A stretch of DNA of 39,991 nt from CAZOWM01 sp964583615 (GCA_964583615.1 CAZOWM010000032.1:1-39991), one strand, 5' to 3'; positions 14,569 to 24,066 are shown, numbered from the stretch's first letter. Made by a program: numbers and translations. The notes: generated from the sequence alone by a model not told the origin.

Positions 14569-16566
14569 ATGGGATTACTCAGCAAGACAGTATCAATAGA
14601 GAAAAAAGAAAAGCAGAACAAAAAGTCAGGCGGTCTGCTTGCTCGCGCACTGTCTGAATCAGGGGCGCAAGAGGAACCGTATGACACTGAGATCGAGGAG
14701 ACATCCACGGAGCATGAGGGAATGGAGGATTCGGAAGCGGAAATCCGAACAGGGGGCGGTCTTCTTCAGCGTGCAAACGTGATGGCGGAGGAGCCTCATG
14801 CGGAGGGGGGATTGCTCGGGAGAGCATCGTCTCTGATCCAGGAACAGAGAAAAAAACAGGAAGAACCTTGTCAAGAGGAAGCCCCTTCTATGGAGGAAGT
14901 TCGGTCGTTTGTAAGGCCACCTTCAGAGGAAGAATTTCCTTCGGATATATCACGGGCGGGAAAAAGACCAGAAACCGCTGAAGCAGCCGAAGAGGCGGCG
15001 GTCATTGAACATGAACGCCTTGAAGAGACGGAAACGACCGCGCCTTCCGGCGCGGCGGCTGAAAAAGAACAGGAGGAACCTGTCTCCGAGAGAGAGGAAA
15101 AAACCTTCGCAGTTTTATGCGAACAGGCGGTAGCGGAAGCTGATTCGGTTCGGATTCTTGAGTTGTTCGAGGATGTCGTCAGATCTGAAGGTTACACTTC
15201 CTTTTTCAGTGAGGTTTCCGGTGTGTTCAAAGGTCTTGCCAGGGGCAACTCCGTGATTCTCTATATCAGGTCCGATGCGAAGTACAAAGCGGAATACTTC
15301 GGTCCGGAGAGCTCAGAGGTAAAAAAGTGTGCAAAAAAGACTTTTCGCATTCAGTCAAAGCTCATCGATATGCTGAAGGAGAAGACCCAGGGAATTCGGT
15401 CTTTCTCTCTGAAAGATGATGCCGTTCTCAAGGAGGCCTCTTCATTCGGCCAACTCGATCCGTGGATGCTCATTCCGCTTGGATTCGGAGAGAGGCAGCA
15501 CGGGTTCGTGGTGGTTGGGAACCAGCCGAAGCGTCCGAGGATAGACACAGATGGTCTCATCATGCTGTCGCACCTTACTGCTCAGATCGTTGTCAGGTAT
15601 TCGGAAGAAAAGAACCACGCCAAGGAGCTCAGAAGGCTCGAAAAGGAGAGCACTGCACAGGAAAATCTCCTGCGACTTTCGGTACTTCTCGATACGGTAC
15701 AAGGAGGGATAAAAGAAGCCTTCAAGGTGCTTTGTGAATCGCTTGGAATCGAAGCTGCGGTTTTTTTGAAAGGGTGGTCCGAAAGGGGTAAGATGTCGGT
15801 TGTGGAAAGCCTCGGGATTCCGGAAAGAGTACTCAGGAGCTATACCCTTTCGAAGAGTGACAGAGAAATCAAAAGGGTCGTAGAAAATGGCGAGCCTGCG
15901 CTTCTCAAAGACGCGGAAAAAAGACTTGCAAAGCTTTCGAAACAGAAGGATGAACAGCTGAAGACATTTATTGTTGTTCCGATACGCTTTGGCGAGGCGG
16001 TACTTGGAATTCTCACTGTTCATAGAATGAAAGGAGCGGGGAAAACGCTCCCGAAAGGCGTGAGAACTTCCCTCGCCCACGGGGTAAAGAACCTCATTCC
16101 GTTCATTTTACAGGGAGAAAATGCAGGCGTTCAGCCGTTTAATCTTGTCAATGAGTTCCTCCGCGAACGTATCGATCGAGCACGGGAACGGAGGGGTTCG
16201 CTGCATTTCATCGTGTTTCTCCTCCACATGGATAAAAATCAAAAGACACATGAGACAAAGGAAGACAGGGCCTTCTTTTTCGACCTGGTTCAAAAGACTC
16301 ACGAGCTCATCAAGAAGATGGGCGATCCCAGCGGGATACTGACAAAAAGAGTGGACCTCAATAAATCGCTCTTTGTGCCGGATGATATGAATGATGTTGA
16401 AGCAGATGAAGTCATAAAAAAGATCAGGCGTGAGTTCGGAAAGATTCTCTATCGAAAGAAAAAGGAAAACAGGTTCACGCTCACCTCACTGATTATAAGG
16501 TATCCGCAGGACACCAGGGATCCCCATGAAATCCTGGAAAGGATATACCAAGGAAAAAGTTACTGA
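14569..16566 (+). CDS. Protein with GGLLxRA motifs and GAF-like domains
   Basis: The product has 665 residues. Residues 1-180 are acidic and low in complexity and carry a repeated short motif: GLLSKT (2-7), GGLLARA (21-27), GGLLQRA (63-69) and GGLLGRA (80-86). Residues about 190-340 and 360-520 look like two GAF-type folds (for example MLIPLGFGERQHGFVVVGNQ, and IVVPIRFGEAVLGILTVHR). A coiled stretch lies between them. The C-terminal 130 residues resemble a degenerate GGDEF-like domain without the GGDEF motif. GGTGAGGAGAAG precedes the ATG. It overlaps the first Maf-like gene by about 40 bases if that gene starts at 16526. Role inferred: a signalling or scaffold protein tied to motility, because of the sigma-28-like promoter and neighbours. 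Confidence 0.62.
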   Translation: MGLLSKTVSIEKKEKQNKKSGGLLARALSESGAQEEPYDTEIEETSTEHEGMEDSEAEIRTGGGLLQRANVMAEEPHAEGGLLGRASSLIQEQRKKQEEPCQEEAPSMEEVRSFVRPPSEEEFPSDISRAGKRPETAEAAEEAAVIEHERLEETETTAPSGAAAEKEQEEPVSEREEKTFAVLCEQAVAEADSVRILELFEDVVRSEGYTSFFSEVSGVFKGLARGNSVILYIRSDAKYKAEYFGPESSEVKKCAKKTFRIQSKLIDMLKEKTQGIRSFSLKDDAVLKEASSFGQLDPWMLIPLGFGERQHGFVVVGNQPKRPRIDTDGLIMLSHLTAQIVVRYSEEKNHAKELRRLEKESTAQENLLRLSVLLDTVQGGIKEAFKVLCESLGIEAAVFLKGWSERGKMSVVESLGIPERVLRSYTLSKSDREIKRVVENGEPALLKDAEKRLAKLSKQKDEQLKTFIVVPIRFGEAVLGILTVHRMKGAGKTLPKGVRTSLAHGVKNLIPFILQGENAGVQPFNLVNEFLRERIDRARERRGSLHFIVFLLHMDKNQKTHETKEDRAFFFDLVQKTHELIKKMGDPSGILTKRVDLNKSLFVPDDMNDVEADEVIKKIRREFGKILYRKKKENRFTLTSLIIRYPQDTRDPHEILERIYQGKSY

Positions 16567-18244
16567 ACCAATAAGGGATACAGGAAATGCGGTTTTGACA
16601 CAGCTGAGGAATTATTATGAGGATAACTTTCGAAAAAATGTTTGTTTCATTGAGACCAACTTTCCTGATACCGCCCGCATACTGAAGGCGGTTCTTTCGC
16701 CACCTGCTTTCGAGAAGACGAAATCCGGTGCTCTCACCCTTAAAATCGGAGAGATCTATGTGGAATCCAGATACGATCCAAAAAAGAGTGCAGGCATCGT
16801 CACGGAATCTGTGGATCCGCGGGTTGAGCATGCGGTTTTCCTGAGCAGCGGGCTCGGATACCACATAAACGAGTTCCTGCGGAAATACAGCGCTTGCTGT
16901 ACGGTGATCGAAAAAGATGCAGCGCTTTTCCGTGCAGCCCTTCATGTAATCGACCATTCGCTCATTTCCCGTCTCACGCCTGTTGTTGGTGCCGACGTGG
17001 AGTATGTGTGTGCGGCGCTCACGGACGTTCTTTCGAAACGGCTGACGGTGTACAGGCACCCACGCGGAGCTACCCTTTGCAGTGCGTTTTATGACGAAAT
17101 AGAGGAGTTTATCAGGGCCCGGTTGAAAGAGCGTGTGGCATCCTCAGTCACGGAACGCATGTTACACCGGCTGTGGCTCAAAAACATTCTCAGAAACGTG
17201 AGCAGGCTGCACCACGGATATTCCGGAACCGAAAGGTGCACAGGTGCGTTCAGTGGGGCTGCGCTCCTCATTGCCTCCGGACCCTTTCTCGAGGACATCG
17301 CCGGGGAGCTTCAACGGCTTGGAAGGAAGATACCGCTCATTGCACTTCTTCCGTCGCTTCCTTACCTCCGGAAACTCGGAGTGCTTCCGGATGCCGTGCT
17401 CACCACAGATGCGGGTTTTGGGAACACCTACAGGATGATGCGCGGAGTACGCGTACCGCTTGTGGCGACTTTTTCCACTGCGCCTGCAGTGCTGCAGCAC
17501 TGGAGTGGGCCAGTGTACCTTTTTTCGCACGGCCTTCCATTCGAAAGAAATCTCACCGCTGTTCGTACGAAAAGTGTGCTTGTCCCGATGCAGGGAACCT
17601 CTGCCGCTGTGTTGATAGTGCTTGCACGGATGATGGGATTCAGTCCCCTCTTGTTGGGAGGGTTCGACTATGCATACAGGGGAGTAAAGGATCACCATGA
17701 AGGGGCAGGATTTGATTCACAGTTTCTTTCGACCCAGACGCGGCTTGCAAACTGGCAGACCGAAGTGGTGGGACGCTGGAGACAGGATCGGCCTGTGAAG
17801 CTGAGGAGTACAGGGGGAACTCCTGTGGTTTCAACGCACAAGCTCATGCTGTATAGAGAGTGGATTGAAAGGGAAACTGCTTGCAGCGATCTTTACAGGC
17901 TGAACCACGGCCTGCCCATCAGAAACATCAAATACCTCCCTGCGCAGGAAGCACGGTCCGGCGGGCAGGGCGGCAGGCGTATGGGGGCAGGGTCAAAAGA
18001 TACGGTGCTCGGAAACCCGATCTCTCCGCAGGTGCTTGAAAGCGATCTGCGGCGGACCGCGTCTGTGATCGATGAAATGGCGCACGGCAACGAAAACGCA
18101 GTGGGAAACCTGTACGGAATCTTTTATGGAAAGAACGCTGCCGGTCAGCCGAAGAAGGATGTTCTGGAAGACGTCGAGTTCGCAGTCAGGGAGTTTGAAC
18201 GGTGTTTTTCACGACGGCGCACCTTCTATTCGGAAATGGAATGA
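16526..18244 (+). CDS. MptE-like / DUF115 protein, Maf-type, first copy
   Basis: This 572-residue protein contains the DUF115 core: AALLIASGPFLEDI, VLTTDAGFGNTYRM, VPMQGTSAAVLIVLARMMGF, then LLLGGFDYAY. The family was named for archaeal MptE (6-hydroxymethylpterin diphosphokinase). In flagellated bacteria it includes the motility accessory factors (Maf) that glycosylate flagellin in Campylobacter. The position before fliS points to that role here. The ATG at 16526 lies inside the preceding gene and has only a weak ribosome site; a TTG at 16595 with AGGA nine bases upstream is a reasonable alternative. It overlaps the next gene by four bases (ATGA). Confidence 0.8.
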   Translation: MKSWKGYTKEKVTEPIRDTGNAVLTQLRNYYEDNFRKNVCFIETNFPDTARILKAVLSPPAFEKTKSGALTLKIGEIYVESRYDPKKSAGIVTESVDPRVEHAVFLSSGLGYHINEFLRKYSACCTVIEKDAALFRAALHVIDHSLISRLTPVVGADVEYVCAALTDVLSKRLTVYRHPRGATLCSAFYDEIEEFIRARLKERVASSVTERMLHRLWLKNILRNVSRLHHGYSGTERCTGAFSGAALLIASGPFLEDIAGELQRLGRKIPLIALLPSLPYLRKLGVLPDAVLTTDAGFGNTYRMMRGVRVPLVATFSTAPAVLQHWSGPVYLFSHGLPFERNLTAVRTKSVLVPMQGTSAAVLIVLARMMGFSPLLLGGFDYAYRGVKDHHEGAGFDSQFLSTQTRLANWQTEVVGRWRQDRPVKLRSTGGTPVVSTHKLMLYREWIERETACSDLYRLNHGLPIRNIKYLPAQEARSGGQGGRRMGAGSKDTVLGNPISPQVLESDLRRTASVIDEMAHGNENAVGNLYGIFYGKNAAGQPKKDVLEDVEFAVREFERCFSRRRTFYSEME

Positions 18245-19764
18245 AAGTCATCCTCGAAAATACACGGTCCGGCAATAAAAACCTTCTCATCGAGAATCAA
18301 GGCAGGCGGTTTTCCATCTATTCGCAGTACGAACCGATTCGCGATGGAGTTCGTTTTTTCGGGCGATACTTCGAGAAGGGTGACGACTGTTACATATTCA
18401 TCGGACTGGGCCTCGGATACCAGATTGCCCCTTTTCTTGCTCCACCGAATGTGAAAAAGGTGATTGTTATTGAGCCGTCGTATGAGGTGTGGGAAAGGGT
18501 GAGGGCGGTCCCGGAGGTACGTGAAATCGTTGAAAACGAGAAAGTGGAACTTTATTCCGGAAGTGAAAAAGAACTCTTTCTCAGGGCTCTCAATGGGCGG
18601 TACGAGCTTCTTCTCTATAGCAGAATAAAAGTGCTGGTCTACCGGCCTCTCATGCGCGCGGTCGAACCTCTGTACGCCGAGCTCGAGCGCCGGATCAAAA
18701 ACGAGATCGACGTGCTGATCGGCGACGGGTTGACAATAGCGAGGTTTGCCTCCAGATGGCTGAGAAACTTCACGAGAAACATCAAAACCGGCTGCAGGAT
18801 CATGCTCGCATCCTCTCTGTTCAATTCCTGGAGCGGAAGCGTTGTCGTTGCGGGTGCGGGGCCGTCACTTGACGAAGCGCTCGATGAAATAGAAAAGAGA
18901 AAAGAACATGTTTTCCTCATCAGCACGGATGCCGCGGTGAAACCGGTTCTCGCACACGGGATAAGGCCGGACCTCATCTGCAGCATGGACCCGCAACCCT
19001 GCATCGTTTCCCATTTTGAAAGAGTTCCCGAAGATGTACTTCTGAATGTCCCCGCTGTTGTCAGCGCGTTGAGCCCGCCTCAGGTGTTTTCGTTATTTCG
19101 ACACAGGTACCTGTTTTTCACGCGTCACCCGACCACCGCTCTGGTCTTGAATGATCGCTGCCAGGGGAGTGCGGTAATGAACTTCGGGTCCGTGGGCTCG
19201 CTTGCAGCTGCACTGGCGGTTCGGATGGGGTTTTCCAGAGTGTATCTCGCGGGATTTGACTTTTCTTTTCCAGGCATGCGTGTGTATGCGAAGAACACTT
19301 TCTTCTACGACTATCTCCTGAGAGATACTACCCGTTTTTCGACGGGCGTCACATCGGAAATACGGAGCATTTACAGAAGAGGGAAGAAGTGGAAGAGCAC
19401 TGAATCGCATATACTGTACACAAGCCGCAACCTTTTGAGTTACCTCGAGGAGATGGAAGCGCTCATACGTAGAAGCGCAGGTGAAAAACGAGCGGAGTTT
19501 TTTGTACTGCGGAGCGAAACCTACATACGGGGTGCAAGAAAAACCAACAGCCTGTTCACAGACACGAACTGCAAAAAGATTGGTGAAAAGCAAACGGTTA
19601 GCACCATCCCCCGGGCCCTCCCGAAGGAAGGGCGCGCACTCGAGCCTCTCATTCTCACTCTTGCATTGCGGTTCAGGTTCTATCAGGGGATACAGGATCC
19701 GGATCGAGCGTGGGGAGCGGCGCGCGCACTGTTTGAGAAAAATAACGCATTTGTGTGGAAATAG
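18241..19764 (+). CDS. MptE-like / DUF115 protein, Maf-type, second copy
   Basis: The product has 507 residues when started at the ATG of the ATGA overlap with the upstream gene (18241). An upstream frame to 18202 is unlikely. The N-terminal part (about 60-110) has IGLGLGYQIAPF and KVIVIEPSYE. The DUF115 core follows with VVVAGAGPSLDEALDEI, ISTDAAVKPVLAHGIRPDLICSMDPQP, NFGSVGSLAAALAVRMGF and VYLAGFDFSF. It is clearly a paralogue of its neighbour but diverged, so the two may modify different flagellins or work as a pair. Both are presumed cytoplasmic. Catalytic activity is inferred from the Maf family, not shown. Confidence 0.82.
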   Translation: MKVILENTRSGNKNLLIENQGRRFSIYSQYEPIRDGVRFFGRYFEKGDDCYIFIGLGLGYQIAPFLAPPNVKKVIVIEPSYEVWERVRAVPEVREIVENEKVELYSGSEKELFLRALNGRYELLLYSRIKVLVYRPLMRAVEPLYAELERRIKNEIDVLIGDGLTIARFASRWLRNFTRNIKTGCRIMLASSLFNSWSGSVVVAGAGPSLDEALDEIEKRKEHVFLISTDAAVKPVLAHGIRPDLICSMDPQPCIVSHFERVPEDVLLNVPAVVSALSPPQVFSLFRHRYLFFTRHPTTALVLNDRCQGSAVMNFGSVGSLAAALAVRMGFSRVYLAGFDFSFPGMRVYAKNTFFYDYLLRDTTRFSTGVTSEIRSIYRRGKKWKSTESHILYTSRNLLSYLEEMEALIRRSAGEKRAEFFVLRSETYIRGARKTNSLFTDTNCKKIGEKQTVSTIPRALPKEGRALEPLILTLALRFRFYQGIQDPDRAWGAARALFEKNNAFVWK

Positions 19765-19777
19765 ATCTATCGAGGCG

Positions 19778-19805
19778 TAAAGTTTGAAATGCTCGGTTCC
19801 GATAT
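19778..19805 (+). promoter_or_regulatory. Sigma-28-like (FliA) promoter of fliS
   Basis: TAAAGTTT at 19778-19785 is a perfect -35 match to the flagellar sigma-28 consensus. TCCGATAT at 19798-19805 is a near match to GCCGATAA, with a spacer of 12 instead of the usual 11. It lies in the 70-base gap before fliS and ends 29 bases before the fliS start. Confidence 0.65.
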
Positions 19806-19834
19806 TTATTGAGTAAAAGTTCGGGGAGAGCCCA

Positions 19835-20257
19835 ATGGACAAAAAGAGAATATCATCGTACAGGGAGACGCAGATAAAAACCGCCTCCCGGGGGCAGCTG
19901 GTTGTTCTTCTCTATGACGGGTTGATTAAATTTCTCGACATTGCCCTGGAAAACATCCCAAAAAAGAAGTACGATGCGGTGAACACCAATGTTCTCAAAG
20001 CCCAGGATATCCTCACCGAACTCATCCTCTCCCTGAACCTCGACGCAGGCGAAATCAGTACGCATCTGCTGAATATCTATACGTTTTTAAACAATAAGCT
20101 CATAGAAGGAAATGTGAAGAAGGCACCGGAACCGTTGCGCTTCGTTCGTTCAATGGCGTGCGAACTGAGGGACGCATGGAAAGAGATCGCGAAGAGGAGC
20201 GGAAATCCTGGCCTGGATGAGATGAAAAAGGAAGGAGGGTTCGATATTGCTGGATAG
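19835..20257 (+). CDS. fliS: Flagellar export chaperone FliS
   Basis: The 140-residue product carries the FliS signature near the start (SYRETQIKTASRGQLVVLLYDG) and the helical core with LNLDAGEIS and LNIYTFLNNKL. FliS binds the C-terminus of flagellin in the cytoplasm and prevents early polymerisation before export. GGGGAGAGCCC precedes the ATG. It is preceded by a sigma-28-like promoter and followed by an overlapping small gene. The arrangement next to Maf-like genes is typical of flagellin maturation clusters. Confidence 0.93.
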   Translation: MDKKRISSYRETQIKTASRGQLVVLLYDGLIKFLDIALENIPKKKYDAVNTNVLKAQDILTELILSLNLDAGEISTHLLNIYTFLNNKLIEGNVKKAPEPLRFVRSMACELRDAWKEIAKRSGNPGLDEMKKEGGFDIAG

Positions 20258-20648
20258 AAGAAATCGTCTCCTCGAAAACATCGATTTTATTAAACGAGCC
20301 TACGTAAACCTGATCACCATGAAGCAGCTGGAGTCCGAGGCCTGCGAAAACGGTTCGTATAGAGTATTGCACGAGCTGTCGGAGAGTGAAAGGAGAATTA
20401 TAGAGGATATAAACGGAACTCTGAAAATCATCGTCCCCGACATTGTATACCTGCGTGGTGATGAGAAAATCAGCAGGGGAATTCGAGAAATCGAAGGCCT
20501 TCGGACTTCGCTCATTCAAAAGAGCATGAACCTCAGAGAAAACATCGAGCAGAAAATGTTTACCACGAAAAAAAAGCTCGATCGCCTCTCGGCTGTGCCG
20601 AGACCATCCAGAACACCGACACCGGCAATCCTCAATGTCCGTGCGTGA
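20247..20648 (+). CDS. Small helical protein, possible FlgN/FliT-type flagellar chaperone
   Basis: This 133-residue, mostly helical protein has charged heptad-like stretches and a Pro/Thr-rich tail (PRPSRTPTPAI). It starts at a TTG (20247) inside the last codons of fliS, seven bases after GGAGGG, so translation is probably coupled. I see no firm family motif. The place after fliS, the size and the coiled-coil character fit a FlgN/FliT-like export chaperone. That identification is an inference from context; it could be an unrelated spirochaete-specific protein. Confidence 0.6.
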   Translation: MLDRRNRLLENIDFIKRAYVNLITMKQLESEACENGSYRVLHELSESERRIIEDINGTLKIIVPDIVYLRGDEKISRGIREIEGLRTSLIQKSMNLRENIEQKMFTTKKKLDRLSAVPRPSRTPTPAILNVRA

Positions 20649-20745
20649 AGGGTAATTTTTACGTTTTTTCTTTTCTCATTTTCTCCACAGGCCCCATCTT
20701 TGCTCCGCGGACAATTACATGCACAGCGGACAGGCGGTTTTCTTT

Positions 20746-20774
20746 TTGATATATCTACAGAATTCTGATATGCT
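20746..20774 (+). promoter_or_regulatory. Candidate sigma-70 promoter of polA
   Basis: TTGATA (20746-20751) and TATGCT (20769-20774) with a 17-base spacer, ending 30 bases before the polA start. It is the best promoter-like pair in the 156-base gap. Confidence 0.45.
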
Positions 20775-20804
20775 AAGATATCCAAAAGTAGCGAGAGCAA
20801 GAAT

Positions 20805-23492
20805 ATGGAAAATACCTTGTATATCATAGACGGGCACGGCCTCATCTACAGGGCATATTACGCATTTATAAACCGCCCGCTTCTCACCACAAAGGGAGAG
20901 AACACTTCCGCTCTGTTCGGATTCATGCGGATGCTTCTCAGGCTCATTCACGACGAACAGCCCGATTATCTGATCTGTGTGTTTGATGCAAAGGGAAAGA
21001 CTTTCCGGCACGAACTCTATCCGGAATACAAGGCGAAGCGTCAGAAAGCCCCGGATGATCTTGCGCACCAGGTGGAGGTGATGAAAACAATACTGCCCGC
21101 CCTTGGGATCTCCGTACTTGAAGTTGAAGGCTACGAGGCCGACGATCTCATAGGGTCGATCGTCGACAAGGCGGCCAAAGTGCCTGTGAAAAGTGTTATT
21201 GTCTCCGGGGACAAAGACATACTTCAGCTCGTTGATGATCGAGTGACCGTTCTGGCAAATAAAAAGGGGATTTCGGAAGTAGAAGTCATGAACCCGAAAA
21301 AAGTATACGATACATGGGGTGTTTGGCCACAAAACATCATCGAACTCCTCGCACTCATGGGAGACACATCTGACAATGTGCCTGGAGTAAAGGGTGTGGG
21401 GAAAAAGACTGCACAGGAGCTCATTCAGCAGTTCGGAACCATCGACAGCCTCTTTGAACATATCCAAGACGTGGAAAAGGAGAAAATCAGGAATCTCCTC
21501 GAGAAGGGCAGAGAGGACGCGCTGTTGAGCAGGCGGCTTGTAATGATTCGGAAGGACGCACCTGTAGATATCAAGATCGAGGATTTTCTTTTTTCAGACT
21601 TCCCCAGAAATGAAGGGATTGAGCTTCTGATCGACAGGGAGCTCAACAGCATTGCGTCTGAGCTGAGGGGTTCGCAGATTTCTGCAAAAAAAATTGAATC
21701 GGAGAGGGGGAAATACCACCTGATAGCATCAAAGGAGGAATTCACAGCGCTGAAGCAACAAATCATCAAGAAGGAATACATGTCACTCGATACCGAGACA
21801 ACAGGTAGAGACCCGACTGCAGCAGATCTCATCGGGGTCTCGATTTCCGTAAGCGAAGGGGAAGGGTATTATATCCCAATAATGTCCCATACAGGTCCGT
21901 CTCTTGGACAGGAGTTTCTTCAGGCGGAGTTGAAACCATTGCTCGAGGACGCACAAATAAAAAAGATCGGCCAGAACATCAAGTATGATTATGTGATCCT
22001 CCTGCGGCATGGAGTACAAACAAAAGGTATTGTCGGAGACACGATGATCGCCGCGTATCTTCTCAATCCTCAGAAGCAGCGGTACAGCCTCGATGATCTT
22101 GCAGCCGAGTATCTCGATTACTCAACCATCCACTACGATGAGGTCGTGATGGATAAAAAAAAGACTCTTGCAGACTCCCCCATTGAAAAAGTGACCGAAT
22201 ATGCAGGAGAGGACAGCGATATAGCTTTTCGTCTGGTGCACATTCTTGAAAAAAAACTTGAAGACGAGAAACTGTTCCCACTCTATAACGAGATCGAGGT
22301 TCCCCTCCTCGTTGTTCTGGGGAAGATGGAGAACACAGGGGTATTTATCGATACCAAGTATCTGAATCGAATGAGCACGGTATTCAGTGAAGAGATATCA
22401 CATATCGAAGAACAAGTGTACTCTATTGCCGGTGAAGAGTTCAATATCCGTTCCACGAAACAGCTTTCTGAGGTTCTCTACGGACGGCTCGGCCTGCCTG
22501 TGATCAAGCGTACGAAAACAGGAATATCGACAGACGAGTCTGTGCTCGAGGCGCTCTCGAGGGATTATGAAATTGCCCGGCTTCTGCTTCGCCACAGAAC
22601 ACTCACCAAACTGAAATCCACCTATGTGGACTCCCTTCCCCTCATGATAAACTCTCGAACCGGAAAGATACACACCTCATTCAATCAGACGATCGCGGCA
22701 ACTGGACGCCTGTCCTCGAGCAATCCCAACCTTCAGAATATCCCGATAAGAGAGAAAGAGGGAAGGGCGATCCGCAGAGCCTTTATTCCGCAGGAGGGGT
22801 GGGTATTTGTTTCCGCAGACTACTCTCAGATTGAGCTCAGGATTCTCGCTTCACTCGCATCGGACGAAACACTCATCGATACGTTTATGAATGACGGGGA
22901 TGTGCACAGGGATACGGCGGCGCTGCTCTTCGATGTGGCGCCCGGCGGAGTGGATACCGCTCAACGGCAAGCGGCAAAAACGATAAATTTCAGCATCATC
23001 TATGGAATCAGCCCGTTCGGGCTCTCAAAACGTCTCGGAGTTTCCACGAAAGTGGCTTCACAGTTCATCAATACGTACTTTCAGAAGTATTCGGGAGTTA
23101 AACACTATTTCGAGCATGTAGTGGAAGAAGCGAAGAAAAACGGGTATGTGCAGACGCTGTTGGGGAGGAGGAGATATATCCCTGAAATTCACTCCGAGAA
23201 CAGAAACATATTCGATTCCGCACGGAGAATCGCAATCAACACTCCGGTGCAGGGAACTGCCGCAGATCTCATTAAAAAGGCGATGGCGGACATCGACCAC
23301 GAGCTCGGGAACCGCGGAATGCGGAGCAGAATGCTCATACAGGTGCACGATGAGCTCCTGCTCGAAGCGCCGAGAGATGAATACGATGAGATCGTTACGA
23401 TTGTGAGAGAAAAAATGGAAACAGCGATCGAGTTTACCGTTCCTCTCAAGGTCAATATATCCGTCGGAAACAACTGGGAAGAGGCGCACTGA
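20805..23492 (+). CDS. polA: DNA polymerase I
   Basis: The protein has 895 residues and all three domains. The 5' nuclease (1 to about 290) has YEADDLIGS and DTSDNVPGVKGVGKKTA. The 3'-5' exonuclease (about 310-490) keeps its metal ligands: SLDTETTG near 328, IGQNIKYD, and YAGEDSDIAF, so proofreading is probably active. The polymerase domain has motif A DYSQIELRI (about 672), motif B RQAAKTINFSIIYG and motif C QVHDELLLE (about 846). It fills gaps and removes primers in replication and repair. coaE begins one base after its stop. Confidence 0.97.
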   Translation: MENTLYIIDGHGLIYRAYYAFINRPLLTTKGENTSALFGFMRMLLRLIHDEQPDYLICVFDAKGKTFRHELYPEYKAKRQKAPDDLAHQVEVMKTILPALGISVLEVEGYEADDLIGSIVDKAAKVPVKSVIVSGDKDILQLVDDRVTVLANKKGISEVEVMNPKKVYDTWGVWPQNIIELLALMGDTSDNVPGVKGVGKKTAQELIQQFGTIDSLFEHIQDVEKEKIRNLLEKGREDALLSRRLVMIRKDAPVDIKIEDFLFSDFPRNEGIELLIDRELNSIASELRGSQISAKKIESERGKYHLIASKEEFTALKQQIIKKEYMSLDTETTGRDPTAADLIGVSISVSEGEGYYIPIMSHTGPSLGQEFLQAELKPLLEDAQIKKIGQNIKYDYVILLRHGVQTKGIVGDTMIAAYLLNPQKQRYSLDDLAAEYLDYSTIHYDEVVMDKKKTLADSPIEKVTEYAGEDSDIAFRLVHILEKKLEDEKLFPLYNEIEVPLLVVLGKMENTGVFIDTKYLNRMSTVFSEEISHIEEQVYSIAGEEFNIRSTKQLSEVLYGRLGLPVIKRTKTGISTDESVLEALSRDYEIARLLLRHRTLTKLKSTYVDSLPLMINSRTGKIHTSFNQTIAATGRLSSSNPNLQNIPIREKEGRAIRRAFIPQEGWVFVSADYSQIELRILASLASDETLIDTFMNDGDVHRDTAALLFDVAPGGVDTAQRQAAKTINFSIIYGISPFGLSKRLGVSTKVASQFINTYFQKYSGVKHYFEHVVEEAKKNGYVQTLLGRRRYIPEIHSENRNIFDSARRIAINTPVQGTAADLIKKAMADIDHELGNRGMRSRMLIQVHDELLLEAPRDEYDEIVTIVREKMETAIEFTVPLKVNISVGNNWEEAH

Positions 23493-23493
23493 G

Positions 23494-24066
23494 ATGATCG
23501 TCGGCATTACCGGCAGCTATTGTGCGGGGAAAAACAGCGCGAGTTCCGTGTTTTCAGAGCAGGGATACAGGGTCATAGATGTCGATCGAATCGGGTACGA
23601 GGTGCTGGAGCAGAAGAAAGAGGCGATAATCGGCTCATTCGGGGAGGAGGTGATTACCGACGGAAAGGTGAGCAGGGGAAAACTCGGGCGGATTGTTTTC
23701 GGCGACGAGGCAGAGCGCAAAAAGCTTGAATCAATCGTCCATCCATTGATGATACGGATGGTGAAGGAGATCTGCAAAAAAGAAAAAGCTGTGGTAATAA
23801 ACGCCGCGCTCCTCATAGAGATGTGTCTCCACGTTTTGTGCGATTTCGTTGTTGGGATTGCGGTCGAGGAAGAAATCGCGGTAAAACGGGGTGTGAAGAG
23901 AGATGGAATCGGCCGCGACGAGGTTTTGAGGCGGATCCGCTCGCAAATCCCTTTAAAGGAGAAATTGCATTATGTCGATATAGTTATAGACAATAACGGG
24001 AGCCCTGATGAGCTGAAAAAGAAGGTCGAAAATCTCGTCAGGCGATTGAGTGCCGGGCCGGGATAA
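23494..24066 (+). CDS. coaE: Dephospho-CoA kinase
   Basis: The 190-residue product is standard CoaE length. It has an N-terminal P-loop, DVDRIGYEVL with the catalytic Asp region, LGRIVFGDEAERKKLESIVHP and the lid segment, ending with VDIVIDNNGS, a typical CoaE closing strand. It phosphorylates dephospho-CoA to CoA, the last step of CoA synthesis. The P-loop reads GSYCAGKNS: the residue after Lys13 is Asn where Ser or Thr normally coordinates magnesium. A Ser follows one position later. It is tightly linked to polA. Confidence 0.9.
   Translation: MIVGITGSYCAGKNSASSVFSEQGYRVIDVDRIGYEVLEQKKEAIIGSFGEEVITDGKVSRGKLGRIVFGDEAERKKLESIVHPLMIRMVKEICKKEKAVVINAALLIEMCLHVLCDFVVGIAVEEEIAVKRGVKRDGIGRDEVLRRIRSQIPLKEKLHYVDIVIDNNGSPDELKKKVENLVRRLSAGPG

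Noticed and set aside
14354..14599. 81-residue plus-strand frame before the GAF protein
   Set aside because: No ribosome site or motif; it runs into the GAF gene in another frame and covers the promoter region.
15442..16080. 212-residue minus-strand frame inside the GAF protein gene
   Set aside because: Shadow frame without a start context or recognisable domain.
19093..19842. 249-residue minus-strand frame opposite the second Maf-like gene
   Set aside because: Antisense to a conserved DUF115 gene and it covers the fliS promoter; no motif.
20715..21467. 250-residue minus-strand frame opposite the start of polA
   Set aside because: Antisense to the strongly conserved 5' nuclease domain of polA.
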